Positions 1 through 7,855 of a stretch of 53,751 nucleotides of DNA are shown one piece after another. The stretch spans positions 1 through 53,751 of the forward strand of contig CBDUTJ010000017.1 in assembly GCA_965370415.1 (NCBI GenBank), in the 5' to 3' direction. The notes beneath the pieces were generated by a model. It was not told the DNA's origin. It was given only the letters and a program-made list of their open reading frames with translations, and ran no database searches. The translations under genes and the position numbers were made by a program. This DNA comes from JACNIV01 sp965370415. Its GTDB lineage: Bacteria > Cloacimonadota > Cloacimonadia > Cloacimonadales > TCS61. Positions within the stretch are counted from its first letter, which is position 1. The number at the start of each line of letters is the position of its first letter.

Positions 1-88
1 TTGACTACTAATTTCTAATTTATAAATTTTACTCATGGAAGTCAGCATAGAAATCGTTAGCAGCAACATGAAAGAATAGAGAAAAAAA

Positions 89-229
89 ATGAAAAAGTTA
101 TTAATTGTAATTGTAATTTTAGTTAATTGTATCTCACTTATCACCCAAACATTAGTTCCGGAAGGAGATGTTTCAGGAGATTGGTTAATAAATGGTTCAC
201 CATATCTAATAGATGGATTAACGATATGA
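89..229 (+). pseudogene. 46-codon N-terminal remnant of a secreted beta-helix-type protein, overlapping the topB start
   Basis: A reading frame too short for most gene finders starts at ATG 89, after the purine-rich stretch AGAATAGAGAAAAAA, and ends at TGA 227-229. It encodes a basic start (MKKLL), a hydrophobic signal-peptide-like core and then a mature segment containing PEGDVSGDWLINGSPYLIDG. From memory, that wording is typical of the first strand of right-handed beta-helix proteins exported by Cloacimonadota-like bacteria, where it normally leads into hundreds of further residues. Here it stops immediately. The stop overlaps the topB start in the arrangement ATGA (226-229). It may be a decayed gene end, or a leader that couples translation to topB. 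The call rests on recalled family resemblance. Confidence 0.45.
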
Positions 230-2259
230 AATCATTAGTATTAGCTGAAAAACCCAGTGTGGGTAAAGATCTGGGAAGAGTGCTGAACTGCCGACCTCGT
301 GGTAGAGGGTATATGGAAGGTGATAAATATGTTGTAACCTGGGCTTTGGGGCATCTGGTCACTTTGGCCGAACCTGAAGTATATGATGCAAAGTTCAAGC
401 ATTGGAACCTGGACTATCTTCCCATGCTGCCCGAAAAAATGAAATTGAAAGTGATAAAACAAACTTCTCAGCAATTCCGCACCGTGAAATCTCTATTACA
501 GAGAAAAGATATTTCTGAAGTTATCATTGCCACCGATGCCGGCAGGGAAGGAGAATTAGTAGCCCGTTGGATAGTAATGCTGGGTGGTTGGAAGAAAAAA
601 GCAATGAAAAGATTATGGATTTCTTCTCAAACCGATTCTGCCATCAAAGACGGATTTGCCAATCTGAAACCTTCGCAGAATTACGATAATCTGTTCCATG
701 CAGCGGTAGGAAGAGCCGAAGCTGACTGGCTGGTGGGATTGAACGTGACCCGTGCACTCACTTGTAAATTTGATGCCCGTTTGAATGCCGGCAGGGTGCA
801 GACACCCACTTTGGCTCTAATTGTGAATAGAGAAGAGGTCATCAAGAAATTTGTTCCTGTTAAGTTCTGGAAATTGAATGCACTTTGTACAGGTTTCATA
901 GCTTCCTGGCAGGATCAAAAGGGCAATGATCGAATCTTTGAAAAAGGAAAAGCAGATGGTTTGCTGGCAAGACTGAAGGGTAAAAATGCAATCGTTACTT
1001 CTGTAACTAAAAAAGCTAAATCAGAATTGGCTCCACTGGCTTATGACCTGACAGAATTGCAGCGTGACGCTAACCGACGATACGGTATGAGTGCCAAAGA
1101 TACATTGCACCACACACAGATGCTTTATGAGCGATATAAACTGGTTACCTATCCTCGAACAGATTCACGATACATAACCAAAGATATGGTTCCCACTTTG
1201 GGGCAGCGTTTACAGCAAGTTGCCAAGGCTGGTTATAGCAGGCAGGCTCACCCACTTTTGCAGCAGGAATTGAAACCAACTTCGAGGTTTGTGAACGATG
1301 CCAAAGTCAGTGATCATCATGCTATCATTCCCACCGAGATTCCGGTGCATCTCAATTTGCTTTCCAATGACGAAAGGAAAATCTATGACCTGATCGTAAA
1401 ACGGTTCATCACAGTGCTGTATCCACTTCATAAGTATGAACAGATTGTGATTTTACTGGAGATTGAAAAAGAAACTTTTCGGACAACGGGTAGGATTGTG
1501 AAAGAACTCGGTTGGAGAGCTGTTTCGGTAGTAATGAAAGATGATGATGATGAGGAAGATTCCTCGCGTTTCATTCCTGAATTGAGTAAGGGGCAGACTG
1601 TGAAAGTGAACGATCTGAAACTCGTAGCATCCCAAACAAAACCGCCTTCCCACTACACAGAAGCAACTTTGCTTACAGCTATGGAAAATCCCGGGAAATT
1701 CATTGAAGATGAAGAATTGCGGGATTCCATCAAATCAGGTGGACTTGGAACTCCTGCCACCAGAGCAGATATTATAGAGAAAATCATTAAAGGCTATTAT
1801 GTGGAACGGTTCGGTAAGCAAATGGTTCCTACAGCCAAGGCTTTTGAATTGATCCGCCTGGTTCCGGAAACACTCAAACATCCTGAACTTACTGCCGAAT
1901 GGGAAAAGAGATTGGGAAAAATAGCTGCTGGTGAAGAAAATAAAAACAGGTTTATATCAGATATAAGGCAAAATACAATGGACTTGGTAAACAAGATCAA
2001 AGCTTCCGAGTTTAAATTTACGATAACGAATTTAAGTAAGGAAAAATGTCCGATCTGTGGTAAACCGATGATGAAGTTTACAGACAAATTTGTATGCAGC
2101 GATCGTAAATGTGGTCATGAAACCGGAGCGGGAAAAGAAACCGGAATGCGTACCGGACGCAAATCTAAAAAAGATCGGCAAATGGACAGGCAATTGGTCT
2201 CCCGCTTTGGCAAACAGAAACAGCAGGAAGAAACTCTGGGCGATCTGTTTGATTTGTAA
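226..2259 (+). CDS. topB: DNA topoisomerase III (type IA)
   Basis: Type IA topoisomerase: it cuts one DNA strand through a 5'-phosphotyrosine and passes another strand, resolving recombination and replication intermediates in the cytoplasm. The protein opens with the Toprim start MKSLVLAEKPSVGKDLGR and continues with the Toprim acidic motif ATDAGREGELVAR. The active-site Tyr is about residue 309, in VTYPRTDSRY. The C-terminus carries a four-Cys zinc ribbon (CPICGKP...CSDRKCGH) and a basic tail. At 677 residues it is close to E. coli TopB (about 650). An earlier in-frame ATG at 127 would add 33 residues unrelated to the family; ATG 226 puts the Toprim motif at the N-terminus and overlaps the preceding stop as ATGA. 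An acidic run (DDDDEED, near residue 443) looks like a loop insertion. The identification is secure; the exact start is likely. Confidence 0.95.
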   Translation: MKSLVLAEKPSVGKDLGRVLNCRPRGRGYMEGDKYVVTWALGHLVTLAEPEVYDAKFKHWNLDYLPMLPEKMKLKVIKQTSQQFRTVKSLLQRKDISEVIIATDAGREGELVARWIVMLGGWKKKAMKRLWISSQTDSAIKDGFANLKPSQNYDNLFHAAVGRAEADWLVGLNVTRALTCKFDARLNAGRVQTPTLALIVNREEVIKKFVPVKFWKLNALCTGFIASWQDQKGNDRIFEKGKADGLLARLKGKNAIVTSVTKKAKSELAPLAYDLTELQRDANRRYGMSAKDTLHHTQMLYERYKLVTYPRTDSRYITKDMVPTLGQRLQQVAKAGYSRQAHPLLQQELKPTSRFVNDAKVSDHHAIIPTEIPVHLNLLSNDERKIYDLIVKRFITVLYPLHKYEQIVILLEIEKETFRTTGRIVKELGWRAVSVVMKDDDDEEDSSRFIPELSKGQTVKVNDLKLVASQTKPPSHYTEATLLTAMENPGKFIEDEELRDSIKSGGLGTPATRADIIEKIIKGYYVERFGKQMVPTAKAFELIRLVPETLKHPELTAEWEKRLGKIAAGEENKNRFISDIRQNTMDLVNKIKASEFKFTITNLSKEKCPICGKPMMKFTDKFVCSDRKCGHETGAGKETGMRTGRKSKKDRQMDRQLVSRFGKQKQQEETLGDLFDL

Positions 2260-2261
2260 AG

Positions 2262-2305
2262 TTGTCATATAAGCCGCCCATAGAGCGGCTTCTATAACAA
2301 TTTTA
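2262..2305 (+). terminator. Rho-independent terminator after topB
   Basis: A perfect 7-bp stem AAGCCGC/GCGGCTT (2271-2277 with 2285-2291) has a 7-nt loop. It is extended outward by imperfect pairing of TTGTCATA with TATAACAA and followed by TTTT. It lies 12 bases after the topB stop. Confidence 0.75.
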
Positions 2306-2670
2306 TTGATAGCAGATATATTCCAAAAGCGAATCAAGTTGCATAAACATAAAAGCGATGCCCTCTTTTTTTAGCTATTGGCTGAATTTTTTTGTTTCTG
2401 AAGCAGGAAATACAAATGTAGAAAAATAGTAACATACAAAATATAATTAATTATTACTTTAACAAAATAGTTGACTGAATTTTGTGAAAATCATTAGAAG
2501 ATTAGTAAAGGTATGGAGAATGAAAAAGTTAATAATTACAATGAGTAAAAAAAACAGGATTTATACAAACACGTCACGCAATAGTGAAAAAGGAAAGTGA
2601 AAAATGAGAGACAATATTCAAAGCTATATAATAAATACAGATTTTACCAAAAAAAATTAAGGGCAATTCT
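2306..2670. other. Intergenic region, topB to the channel fusion gene
   Basis: No convincing gene is seen. It holds a 40-nt AT-rich motif at 2362-2403 that recurs at 4995-5033. A 26-codon frame at 2520-2600 starts MKKLIIT, much like the leader remnant at 89, but has no hydrophobic core of useful length; it is probably a remnant or chance. TTGACT at 2471 could be a -35 box, but no good -10 follows at normal spacing. A purine-rich TTAAGGG (about 2656-2662) serves as ribosome binding site for the next gene. Confidence 0.4.
2362..2403 (+). repeat. Intergenic repeat copy 1
   Basis: A T-run followed by GCTATTGGCTGA, more Ts and GTTTCTGAA. A second copy with few changes lies at 4995-5033, so the pair flanks the channel fusion gene, one upstream and one just downstream. 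Its function is unknown; the low complexity weakens the case. Confidence 0.35.
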
Positions 2671-4929
2671 GTGTTCACTAAACAAACGGGTACTTTCCTC
2701 TTTTTTCTATTGTTGATTTTAATTAGCACTTCAGCTTTCACCAATGAAGATATAGTACATCTAAGATTAGGCACAGCATCAAAAGAAGGGAACTATTACC
2801 CATTAGGTAAAAGTATAATGTCTCTTATCGATTCAGCACAAACAGGTATTAAGATTGAAGTGATTGAAACAAAAGGTTCAGTCGATAATATCTTAAAATT
2901 ATCTAAAGGGCAGATTGATTTTGCTATCGTTCAAAATGATATCGCTTTTTTTGCAGAAAATGGATTAGCCCCATTTAATACAAAAATTAGAAATCTCACT
3001 GGAATTGCATCTTTGTACTTAGAACCAATTTATTTGCTAACTAATGATTCTTCAATTACTAATTTATCGCAATTGATAAACAATGAGGTTAATGTCGGTC
3101 CAATCGGAAGTGGTTTGCATATTGATGCAAAAATAATTTTAAATTCGCAAAATTTGTGGTCTCTTATAAAAAAAAAATATAAATCACCTAGTAATGGATT
3201 TTATGATCTTGTTCAAGGTGACATAAGTGCTGCATTTACAAATGTTATAATTGACTCTCAGAAAAATAAAATTGATAGTGGAGAAATCAGTATTGTACCA
3301 ATTTCTACTAATATTATATTAAGGTTAGAAAAAACGTATCCTTATTTCACAGCTTTTGATATCGATGAATTCGCGATAACACAGAAAACAATTGCAGTGA
3401 AATCTTTATTGATCTGCCGTAAAGATATTGATGAAAAGATTATCTACACTATCACTAAACTGATATACGAAAACCTTGAAAGTTTAGAATTTCCACAACA
3501 AAAGAAATCTATAATCCGTGATGATATTATAAAATCTATGTCCTTGAAAAAATTTCATAGTGGATCTAAAAAATACTTTCAAGATATTGATATCTTACAA
3601 TCACAAACATTATTTAAATATTTATGGTTGGTTTTATTTATTGTTATCTCTATAATTGGTGTTGTTTTCTTTCTAAATTTCATCCTAATCCCAAAATCTT
3701 ATAGAACTCACAAATATATCAGTGCTAATACAAAAATGTTAAGAATCATAACCAGCATTCATAATTTTGTTTCTCAAAATAAATATTTGTTTATTCTGTT
3801 TTGTATTATGACTGCATATTTCACCGTTATAATTCTTGTAAAAAGAATTGAACATAATTGGGCAATTCAACATAATCTAGTTAGTGGTTTTGACAATCAA
3901 TCTTTCAAATTAAATTTATTGTGGATGTTTATCTTCGGCGGAAGCGGTTATTCTGATAATTTATTTCCTAGTAGTCCCGTTGCAAAATTTTTAGTAACGT
4001 TTATTCCACTTATAGGAATAGGAGGATTTTTAACTATGGTGGGATTTTTAACTTCAGATAATATTAAAAATAGACTATTAAGAGCGAGAGGAGTGAAATC
4101 AAAGATGTATAAAGATCATATAATTTTGTGTGGCTGGAATGAAAATGTACCCTATTTAGTTGAAAATTTGATGCATAAGAATATTCTATTTAAAAAACCG
4201 ATTGTGATCTTAGCTGAAGTAGATGATGAGTATGTACTCAAAGCTAATAATATTGACTACGATCTTGTTACGTATGTGAGAGGTAATGCAACAAAGAAAA
4301 GCGATTTAGATCGAGCGAATATCCAAGAGGCAGATATTGCTATTATTGTAGCTGACTCCCATTCGTCTGATCCAGATGCTACAAATATCTTAAAAATATT
4401 AACGATCGAAAAATATGGGCATGAATTAGAAATACTAGGAAAAAGAAAAAATCGAGATAACATCTACACAATTGCTGAAATTCAACACACTGAAAATTTT
4501 CAAACAGCATACGACGCATATGTTGATGAGATTATATCGCTAGGAAATATTAAATCAAAAATCTTTGTTCAATCAGTGTTAAATCCAGGAGTATCAAAAT
4601 TTATTAATGAAATATTAACATACAATGAATTTAATGATATTTATTCTATAAATTTAGATAGTAACAGTAACTTAGTTGAGTGTACTTTTGATGAGTTGTT
4701 AGTGATATTGCGTCAAAAACAAATCTTACTTCTATCCATTAGCATTGGGAATCATAAAAGTCGAAAAGAGCTGTTAGTCATTCAGGAAAAGTATGGATTG
4801 AATCGAACTGTTATTACTAATCCTATTTCTCAAAATGAATTGAATTACAAAACAAAAAAAGGTGATATATTAATTGTGTTAGCTCAGTATGAAAAAACTG
4901 TTCAAAATGCTATGAAAACTTTAAAGTAA
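2671..4929 (+). CDS. TAXI solute-binding domain fused to a pore-loop channel and RCK (TrkA-N) domain
   Basis: Probable ligand-gated ion channel. Seen in order over 752 residues: signal peptide (about 5-23); TAXI-family periplasmic binding domain (about 27-300, opening LRLGTASKEGNYYPLG, then KLSKGQIDFAIVQND); membrane helix 316-340; a basic cytoplasmic loop; helix 371-391; a pore-loop-like segment around 411-433 with FGGSGYSDNLFP where K+ channels have TVGYGD; helix 437-461; a Rossmann RCK_N domain from 482 (HIILCGWNENVPYLVENL, then VRGNATKKSDLDRANI, ADIAIIVAD, DPDATNIL); and a C-terminal RCK/TrkA-C-like region (660-750). The topology is self-consistent: binding domain outside, RCK inside. The CGWN form of the nucleotide loop recalls CASTOR/POLLUX-type channels. 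TAXI domains normally serve TRAP transporters, but no TRAP membrane subunit is encoded nearby. The start is GTG with an AAGGG site 8 bases upstream. Selectivity is uncertain because the filter is non-canonical. Confidence 0.8.
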   Translation: MFTKQTGTFLFFLLLILISTSAFTNEDIVHLRLGTASKEGNYYPLGKSIMSLIDSAQTGIKIEVIETKGSVDNILKLSKGQIDFAIVQNDIAFFAENGLAPFNTKIRNLTGIASLYLEPIYLLTNDSSITNLSQLINNEVNVGPIGSGLHIDAKIILNSQNLWSLIKKKYKSPSNGFYDLVQGDISAAFTNVIIDSQKNKIDSGEISIVPISTNIILRLEKTYPYFTAFDIDEFAITQKTIAVKSLLICRKDIDEKIIYTITKLIYENLESLEFPQQKKSIIRDDIIKSMSLKKFHSGSKKYFQDIDILQSQTLFKYLWLVLFIVISIIGVVFFLNFILIPKSYRTHKYISANTKMLRIITSIHNFVSQNKYLFILFCIMTAYFTVIILVKRIEHNWAIQHNLVSGFDNQSFKLNLLWMFIFGGSGYSDNLFPSSPVAKFLVTFIPLIGIGGFLTMVGFLTSDNIKNRLLRARGVKSKMYKDHIILCGWNENVPYLVENLMHKNILFKKPIVILAEVDDEYVLKANNIDYDLVTYVRGNATKKSDLDRANIQEADIAIIVADSHSSDPDATNILKILTIEKYGHELEILGKRKNRDNIYTIAEIQHTENFQTAYDAYVDEIISLGNIKSKIFVQSVLNPGVSKFINEILTYNEFNDIYSINLDSNSNLVECTFDELLVILRQKQILLLSISIGNHKSRKELLVIQEKYGLNRTVITNPISQNELNYKTKKGDILIVLAQYEKTVQNAMKTLK

Positions 4930-5277
4930 TATTAAGGAAAATAAAAGGATACATTATTAGATAAAATCAAACTGCAAAAACATCAATAGTTGAACTCTTT
5001 TTTTTTGCTATTGACTGATTTTAAGTTTCTGAAAAAACTTAAAACCAAGAAAATACTTGACAGCAAAAATGAGTCTTTATTTAAAAAAACTATAAGAAAT
5101 TTATATTTTATTCTTCAGTAATTTAATTATGAATATAAATGTAAGCATAATAGATGAAGCAAGAAAGATGATTCAAATATAATTAAAGAGGAAATGATGA
5201 ATAAATTTTTTATATTTTCTTTAATTTTTTTACTTTTTTCTTTATTAATTGTTCAAATAAAAAAAAGGAGAGACAAA
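4930..5277. other. Intergenic region with a possible short membrane leader ORF
   Basis: No independent gene is certain. The repeat copy at 4995-5033 lies here. From ATG 5194, preceded by AAAGAGG, a frame runs in phase into the next gene and would add 28 residues: a hydrophobic segment followed by KKRR. Because the lipoprotein signal starts cleanly at 5278 behind AAAAGGAG, the 5194 stretch is treated as upstream sequence or a leader. Confidence 0.4.
4995..5033 (+). repeat. Intergenic repeat copy 2
   Basis: Matches 2362-2403: CTC plus a T-run, GCTATTGACTGA, then GTTTCTGAA. It falls 65 bases after the channel gene stop. Confidence 0.35.
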
Positions 5278-5838
5278 ATGAAATTCAAGTATTATGTTGT
5301 TGCTGTAATTGTCACTGTTCTTCTCATTACAGGTTGTGCGGGAGCGAACAAAATAGTTAAAACAGATTCTAATGATTGTATTCCCGAGTGGTTCTTAGTC
5401 CCATTATCTGCTGAGGATGCCCTTTATGGTACAGGTATGGCAGAAAAATCCAGTACTGCTTTAGCTCAAAAAGCTGCTGATGCACGTGCCATTCAATCAA
5501 TTGGAGAACAAATGATTATGAAAGTTCAATCCTATGTGAAAGACCATCTTCAAGAAGCCGGTGTTGCAGAAGATTCTGAAATTAATGAATTAACAGCTTC
5601 TATGGCAAAAATAATCTCAGAATCAAAACTTATCGGAGCAAGAATAAAAGAAAGAAAGCCTTGCGGGAACACTTGGTATTCTTTATGTGAATATAAAATC
5701 AATTCAGCATCAACTTTTATAACTGATACACTTAAGAATGAAGCCAAAAAGAAAGAAGCTTTGTATAATAAAATCGAAGCAAAAATAAATTTCGATGAAA
5801 TGGAAAAAGAAATAGAAAAAGAATTCGGGAAAAAATAA
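5278..5838 (+). CDS. LPP20-family outer-membrane lipoprotein
   Basis: A 186-residue lipoprotein. The signal peptide ends in the lipobox LLITGC, so the mature protein would be lipidated at about Cys20. The mature part has the LPP20-type pattern: a Trp-Pro start (IPEWFLVP), a Gly-rich turn (LYGTGMAEKSS), then an Ala-rich helix (ALAQKAADARAIQSIGEQ) and a long helical region ending in a Lys/Glu-rich tail. ATG 5278 is chosen over in-frame ATG 5194 because it begins the lipoprotein signal and has AAGGAG 8-9 bases upstream. It opens an envelope gene run with the next four genes. LPP20 proteins are outer-membrane lipoproteins of poorly defined function, some linked to flagella or envelope integrity; no flagellar gene is seen here. 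Confidence 0.8.
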   Translation: MKFKYYVVAVIVTVLLITGCAGANKIVKTDSNDCIPEWFLVPLSAEDALYGTGMAEKSSTALAQKAADARAIQSIGEQMIMKVQSYVKDHLQEAGVAEDSEINELTASMAKIISESKLIGARIKERKPCGNTWYSLCEYKINSASTFITDTLKNEAKKKEALYNKIEAKINFDEMEKEIEKEFGKK

Positions 5839-5854
5839 CTCCAATAAATATTAA

Positions 5855-5880
5855 GAGCGTATTCATTTACGCCTTTTTTA
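5855..5880 (+). terminator. Intrinsic terminator or attenuator between LPP20 genes
   Basis: Stem GCGTA/TACGC (5857-5861 with 5868-5872), 6-nt loop, followed by CTTTTTTA. The next start codon is only 13 bases past the stem, so the downstream genes depend on readthrough or on a promoter not recognised here. Confidence 0.6.
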
Positions 5881-5885
5881 TTATC

Positions 5886-6587
5886 ATGGCAAGATCTTTT
5901 TTCCTAATTCTTTTAATCTGTACATCATCAATATTAAGATGTGAAATCATTCCTGATTGGGTATTTAGGATTCCTTCAGAATCTAATATTATTTTTGCTG
6001 TTGGTATTTCGGATAAGTATTTGGAAGAAGCTATAGCATTGGAAAATGCTTTTAACATGGCATGTTATGAGATGGCTTGCCAGAAAAAAGCCAATGTGCA
6101 TGCAAAATCATTGGATATAGTAGGTAGTGATTTTGTCTTTTTTGAAACTGTATTACCAGATAGTTCTGATGTGACCTTTTACCAAGAAAATGCAAAAAAG
6201 ATTACTTCACATTCAGATTCAAGATATACTTATTTGCTAATTGCTACAGATAGCGTGAAAGTTACTACAAACTTGATTGAAATAGATGAAGATGATGTTC
6301 GTAAATTAAAAGAAAAGTGCTATGAGGAAAATGATAATGTTGCCGGATTCGGATCATCCAATTATATTTCTTCGCTTGGTTTTTTATATGCGGCTAACAG
6401 AGCCAAAGTAAATATTTGTGAGCAAATCAACAATCAGGTTATGTCCTTCACTTTAGATGAAGACATTACTACAGTGTCTATGAACAAAATTGAGAATAAA
6501 CTTACTTTATATGGTTTACGTATTACAGGTTATTATGTAAATTATAAAGCAAATATTATTACAGCTTTTGCTGAATATAATAAATAA
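5886..6587 (+). CDS. Exported LPP20-like protein
   Basis: A 233-residue protein with a signal peptide (MARSFFLILLICTSSILRCE) but no convincing lipobox. The mature start resembles LPP20-type modules: IPDWVFRIPSE, then IIFAVGISDKYLEEAIALENAF and an Ala/Met-rich helix. A second similar stretch, VAGFGSSNYISSLGFLYAANRA, occurs near residue 155. Beyond that no family is recognised. The start at ATG 5886 has no clear Shine-Dalgarno sequence and sits just after a terminator hairpin. The stop lies 12 bases before the transglycosylase gene, which suggests co-expression. It probably acts in the periplasm or outer membrane; the LPP20 relation is a pattern-level judgement. Confidence 0.6.
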   Translation: MARSFFLILLICTSSILRCEIIPDWVFRIPSESNIIFAVGISDKYLEEAIALENAFNMACYEMACQKKANVHAKSLDIVGSDFVFFETVLPDSSDVTFYQENAKKITSHSDSRYTYLLIATDSVKVTTNLIEIDEDDVRKLKEKCYEENDNVAGFGSSNYISSLGFLYAANRAKVNICEQINNQVMSFTLDEDITTVSMNKIENKLTLYGLRITGYYVNYKANIITAFAEYNK

Positions 6588-6599
6588 TGGAGGTATTCT

Positions 6600-7736
6600 A
6601 TGATACGTAACAACTTAACTATTATTTTTTTTATTATATCATCTTTTTGTTTTTCTCAAATTGCTCAAGAAGAATATTTAAATTTAAGAGAACAAGCTAC
6701 TGAAGAGTATAAACAAACCCGGGCAGCAGCCTACAAAGAATATCATTTACAGCAAGATTCATTATTCATACAATATCAACAGCAAATCGAGAGATATTGG
6801 AATGAATTCAAAGAATCTACACAGGAAGAGTGGGTAAGTTATAATCCCAAATTTACATGTAGAAGCAAGGTAAATTTTGAGGAAGGTGTTATAGAAATAG
6901 ACGCAATAGCAGAAGATCCTCAAAATGAAGAAGAAGCTGTAAATGCTGTTGTAGAACAACTTGTTGCCATTAATCTGGAGGAAGATGAAACGAATGATCC
7001 GATTCTAAAAGATCAAATTAAAAATCCATTGAACAAGGCTGAGACAATTACAGAAACAAATGTCAAAACGATTGCACAAAATCTAGTTAATAACTCAAAG
7101 AAAACATCAATTATAGGTAAAGACGGAAAAAAAAGAATTCAATATTCTATTACACTCAATATGGTACCAAATCATATAAAAATTCGAGCAGATAAATACA
7201 GTGCGTATATTGAAGAGAAATGCAATGAATTTAAAATTGATCCAACTTATGTGATGGCTATTATTCATACCGAATCTTATTTCAACCCTAAGGCATACAA
7301 CAGACACGGAAATGCCTACGGAATGATGCAAATAGTTCCTAAATATGCAGGTTTAACCATGAATAATGTTCTATATAAGAATAACCGAAAACCAACTTCC
7401 AAAGAATTATTTGATCCTCAAAGAAACCTAGAAATAGGTATCGCTTACATGAGATGGCTGGCAGATAATAAATGGGAAAAAGTTAAAGAAAAAACAAATC
7501 AGTATTATTGCATTATATGCAGTTATAATGGGGGACCGGGAACGATTTACAAAGCCATGACTGGTAAAATGAAGGAAATCGGACAGGAAAAATGGGATCA
7601 AATGTTTGTGGATTTAAACACAATGGAAAACTCTGAACTGTATAAGCTTTTAAGCAAGAAAGTACCCTGGGAAGAAACCAGAAAATATCTGAAATTAGTA
7701 ATGGAGAGAAAGGATAAAATCTATAATAAGTTGTAA
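6600..7736 (+). CDS. MltC-like membrane-bound lytic murein transglycosylase
   Basis: Cleaves the MurNAc-GlcNAc bond of peptidoglycan to form 1,6-anhydroMurNAc. The order is: signal peptide (1-20, no obvious lipobox), Glu/Gln-rich helical stretch (21-75), MltC N-terminal type domain (about 76-200: CRSKVNFEEGVIEIDAIAED, later NMVPNHIKIRADKY) and SLT catalytic domain (200-340). The catalytic Glu is E225 in AIIHTESYFNPKA, with GNAYGMMQIVP and CSYNGGPGTI completing the fold. Length 378 is near E. coli MltC (about 360). The start has GGAGG 7 bases upstream and follows the previous stop by 12 bases. Its position among LPP20-type genes suggests joint work on the cell wall-outer membrane interface. 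Confidence 0.85.
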   Translation: MIRNNLTIIFFIISSFCFSQIAQEEYLNLREQATEEYKQTRAAAYKEYHLQQDSLFIQYQQQIERYWNEFKESTQEEWVSYNPKFTCRSKVNFEEGVIEIDAIAEDPQNEEEAVNAVVEQLVAINLEEDETNDPILKDQIKNPLNKAETITETNVKTIAQNLVNNSKKTSIIGKDGKKRIQYSITLNMVPNHIKIRADKYSAYIEEKCNEFKIDPTYVMAIIHTESYFNPKAYNRHGNAYGMMQIVPKYAGLTMNNVLYKNNRKPTSKELFDPQRNLEIGIAYMRWLADNKWEKVKEKTNQYYCIICSYNGGPGTIYKAMTGKMKEIGQEKWDQMFVDLNTMENSELYKLLSKKVPWEETRKYLKLVMERKDKIYNKL

Positions 7737-7739
7737 AAA

Positions 7740-7782
7740 TGTACTTAATAGATTATTAGCAGTACAAATATTTTCCTTTTTT
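7740..7782 (+). terminator. Intrinsic terminator after the transglycosylase gene
   Basis: A long stem: TGTACT pairs with AGTACA (7740-7745 with 7761-7766) and, inside, TAATA with TATTA around a 3-nt loop, with a GC bulge. A T-rich run ending in TTTTTT follows. It starts 4 bases after the stop. Confidence 0.65.
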
Positions 7783-7855
7783 CAGCGAGTACAATAACTC
7801 ATGAGTAAATTTTGTTTTCAATTATGTGTTATATTAATAAAAAGGGGTTAGATTC

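Noticed and set aside
127..225. N-terminal extension of topB from ATG 127
   Set aside because: The extra 33 residues do not fit type IA topoisomerases, which begin at the Toprim motif; ATG 226 does.
2671..4929. TRAP transporter operon
   Set aside because: Only the binding domain is TRAP-like; no DctM or DctQ-type membrane subunit is encoded in the window.
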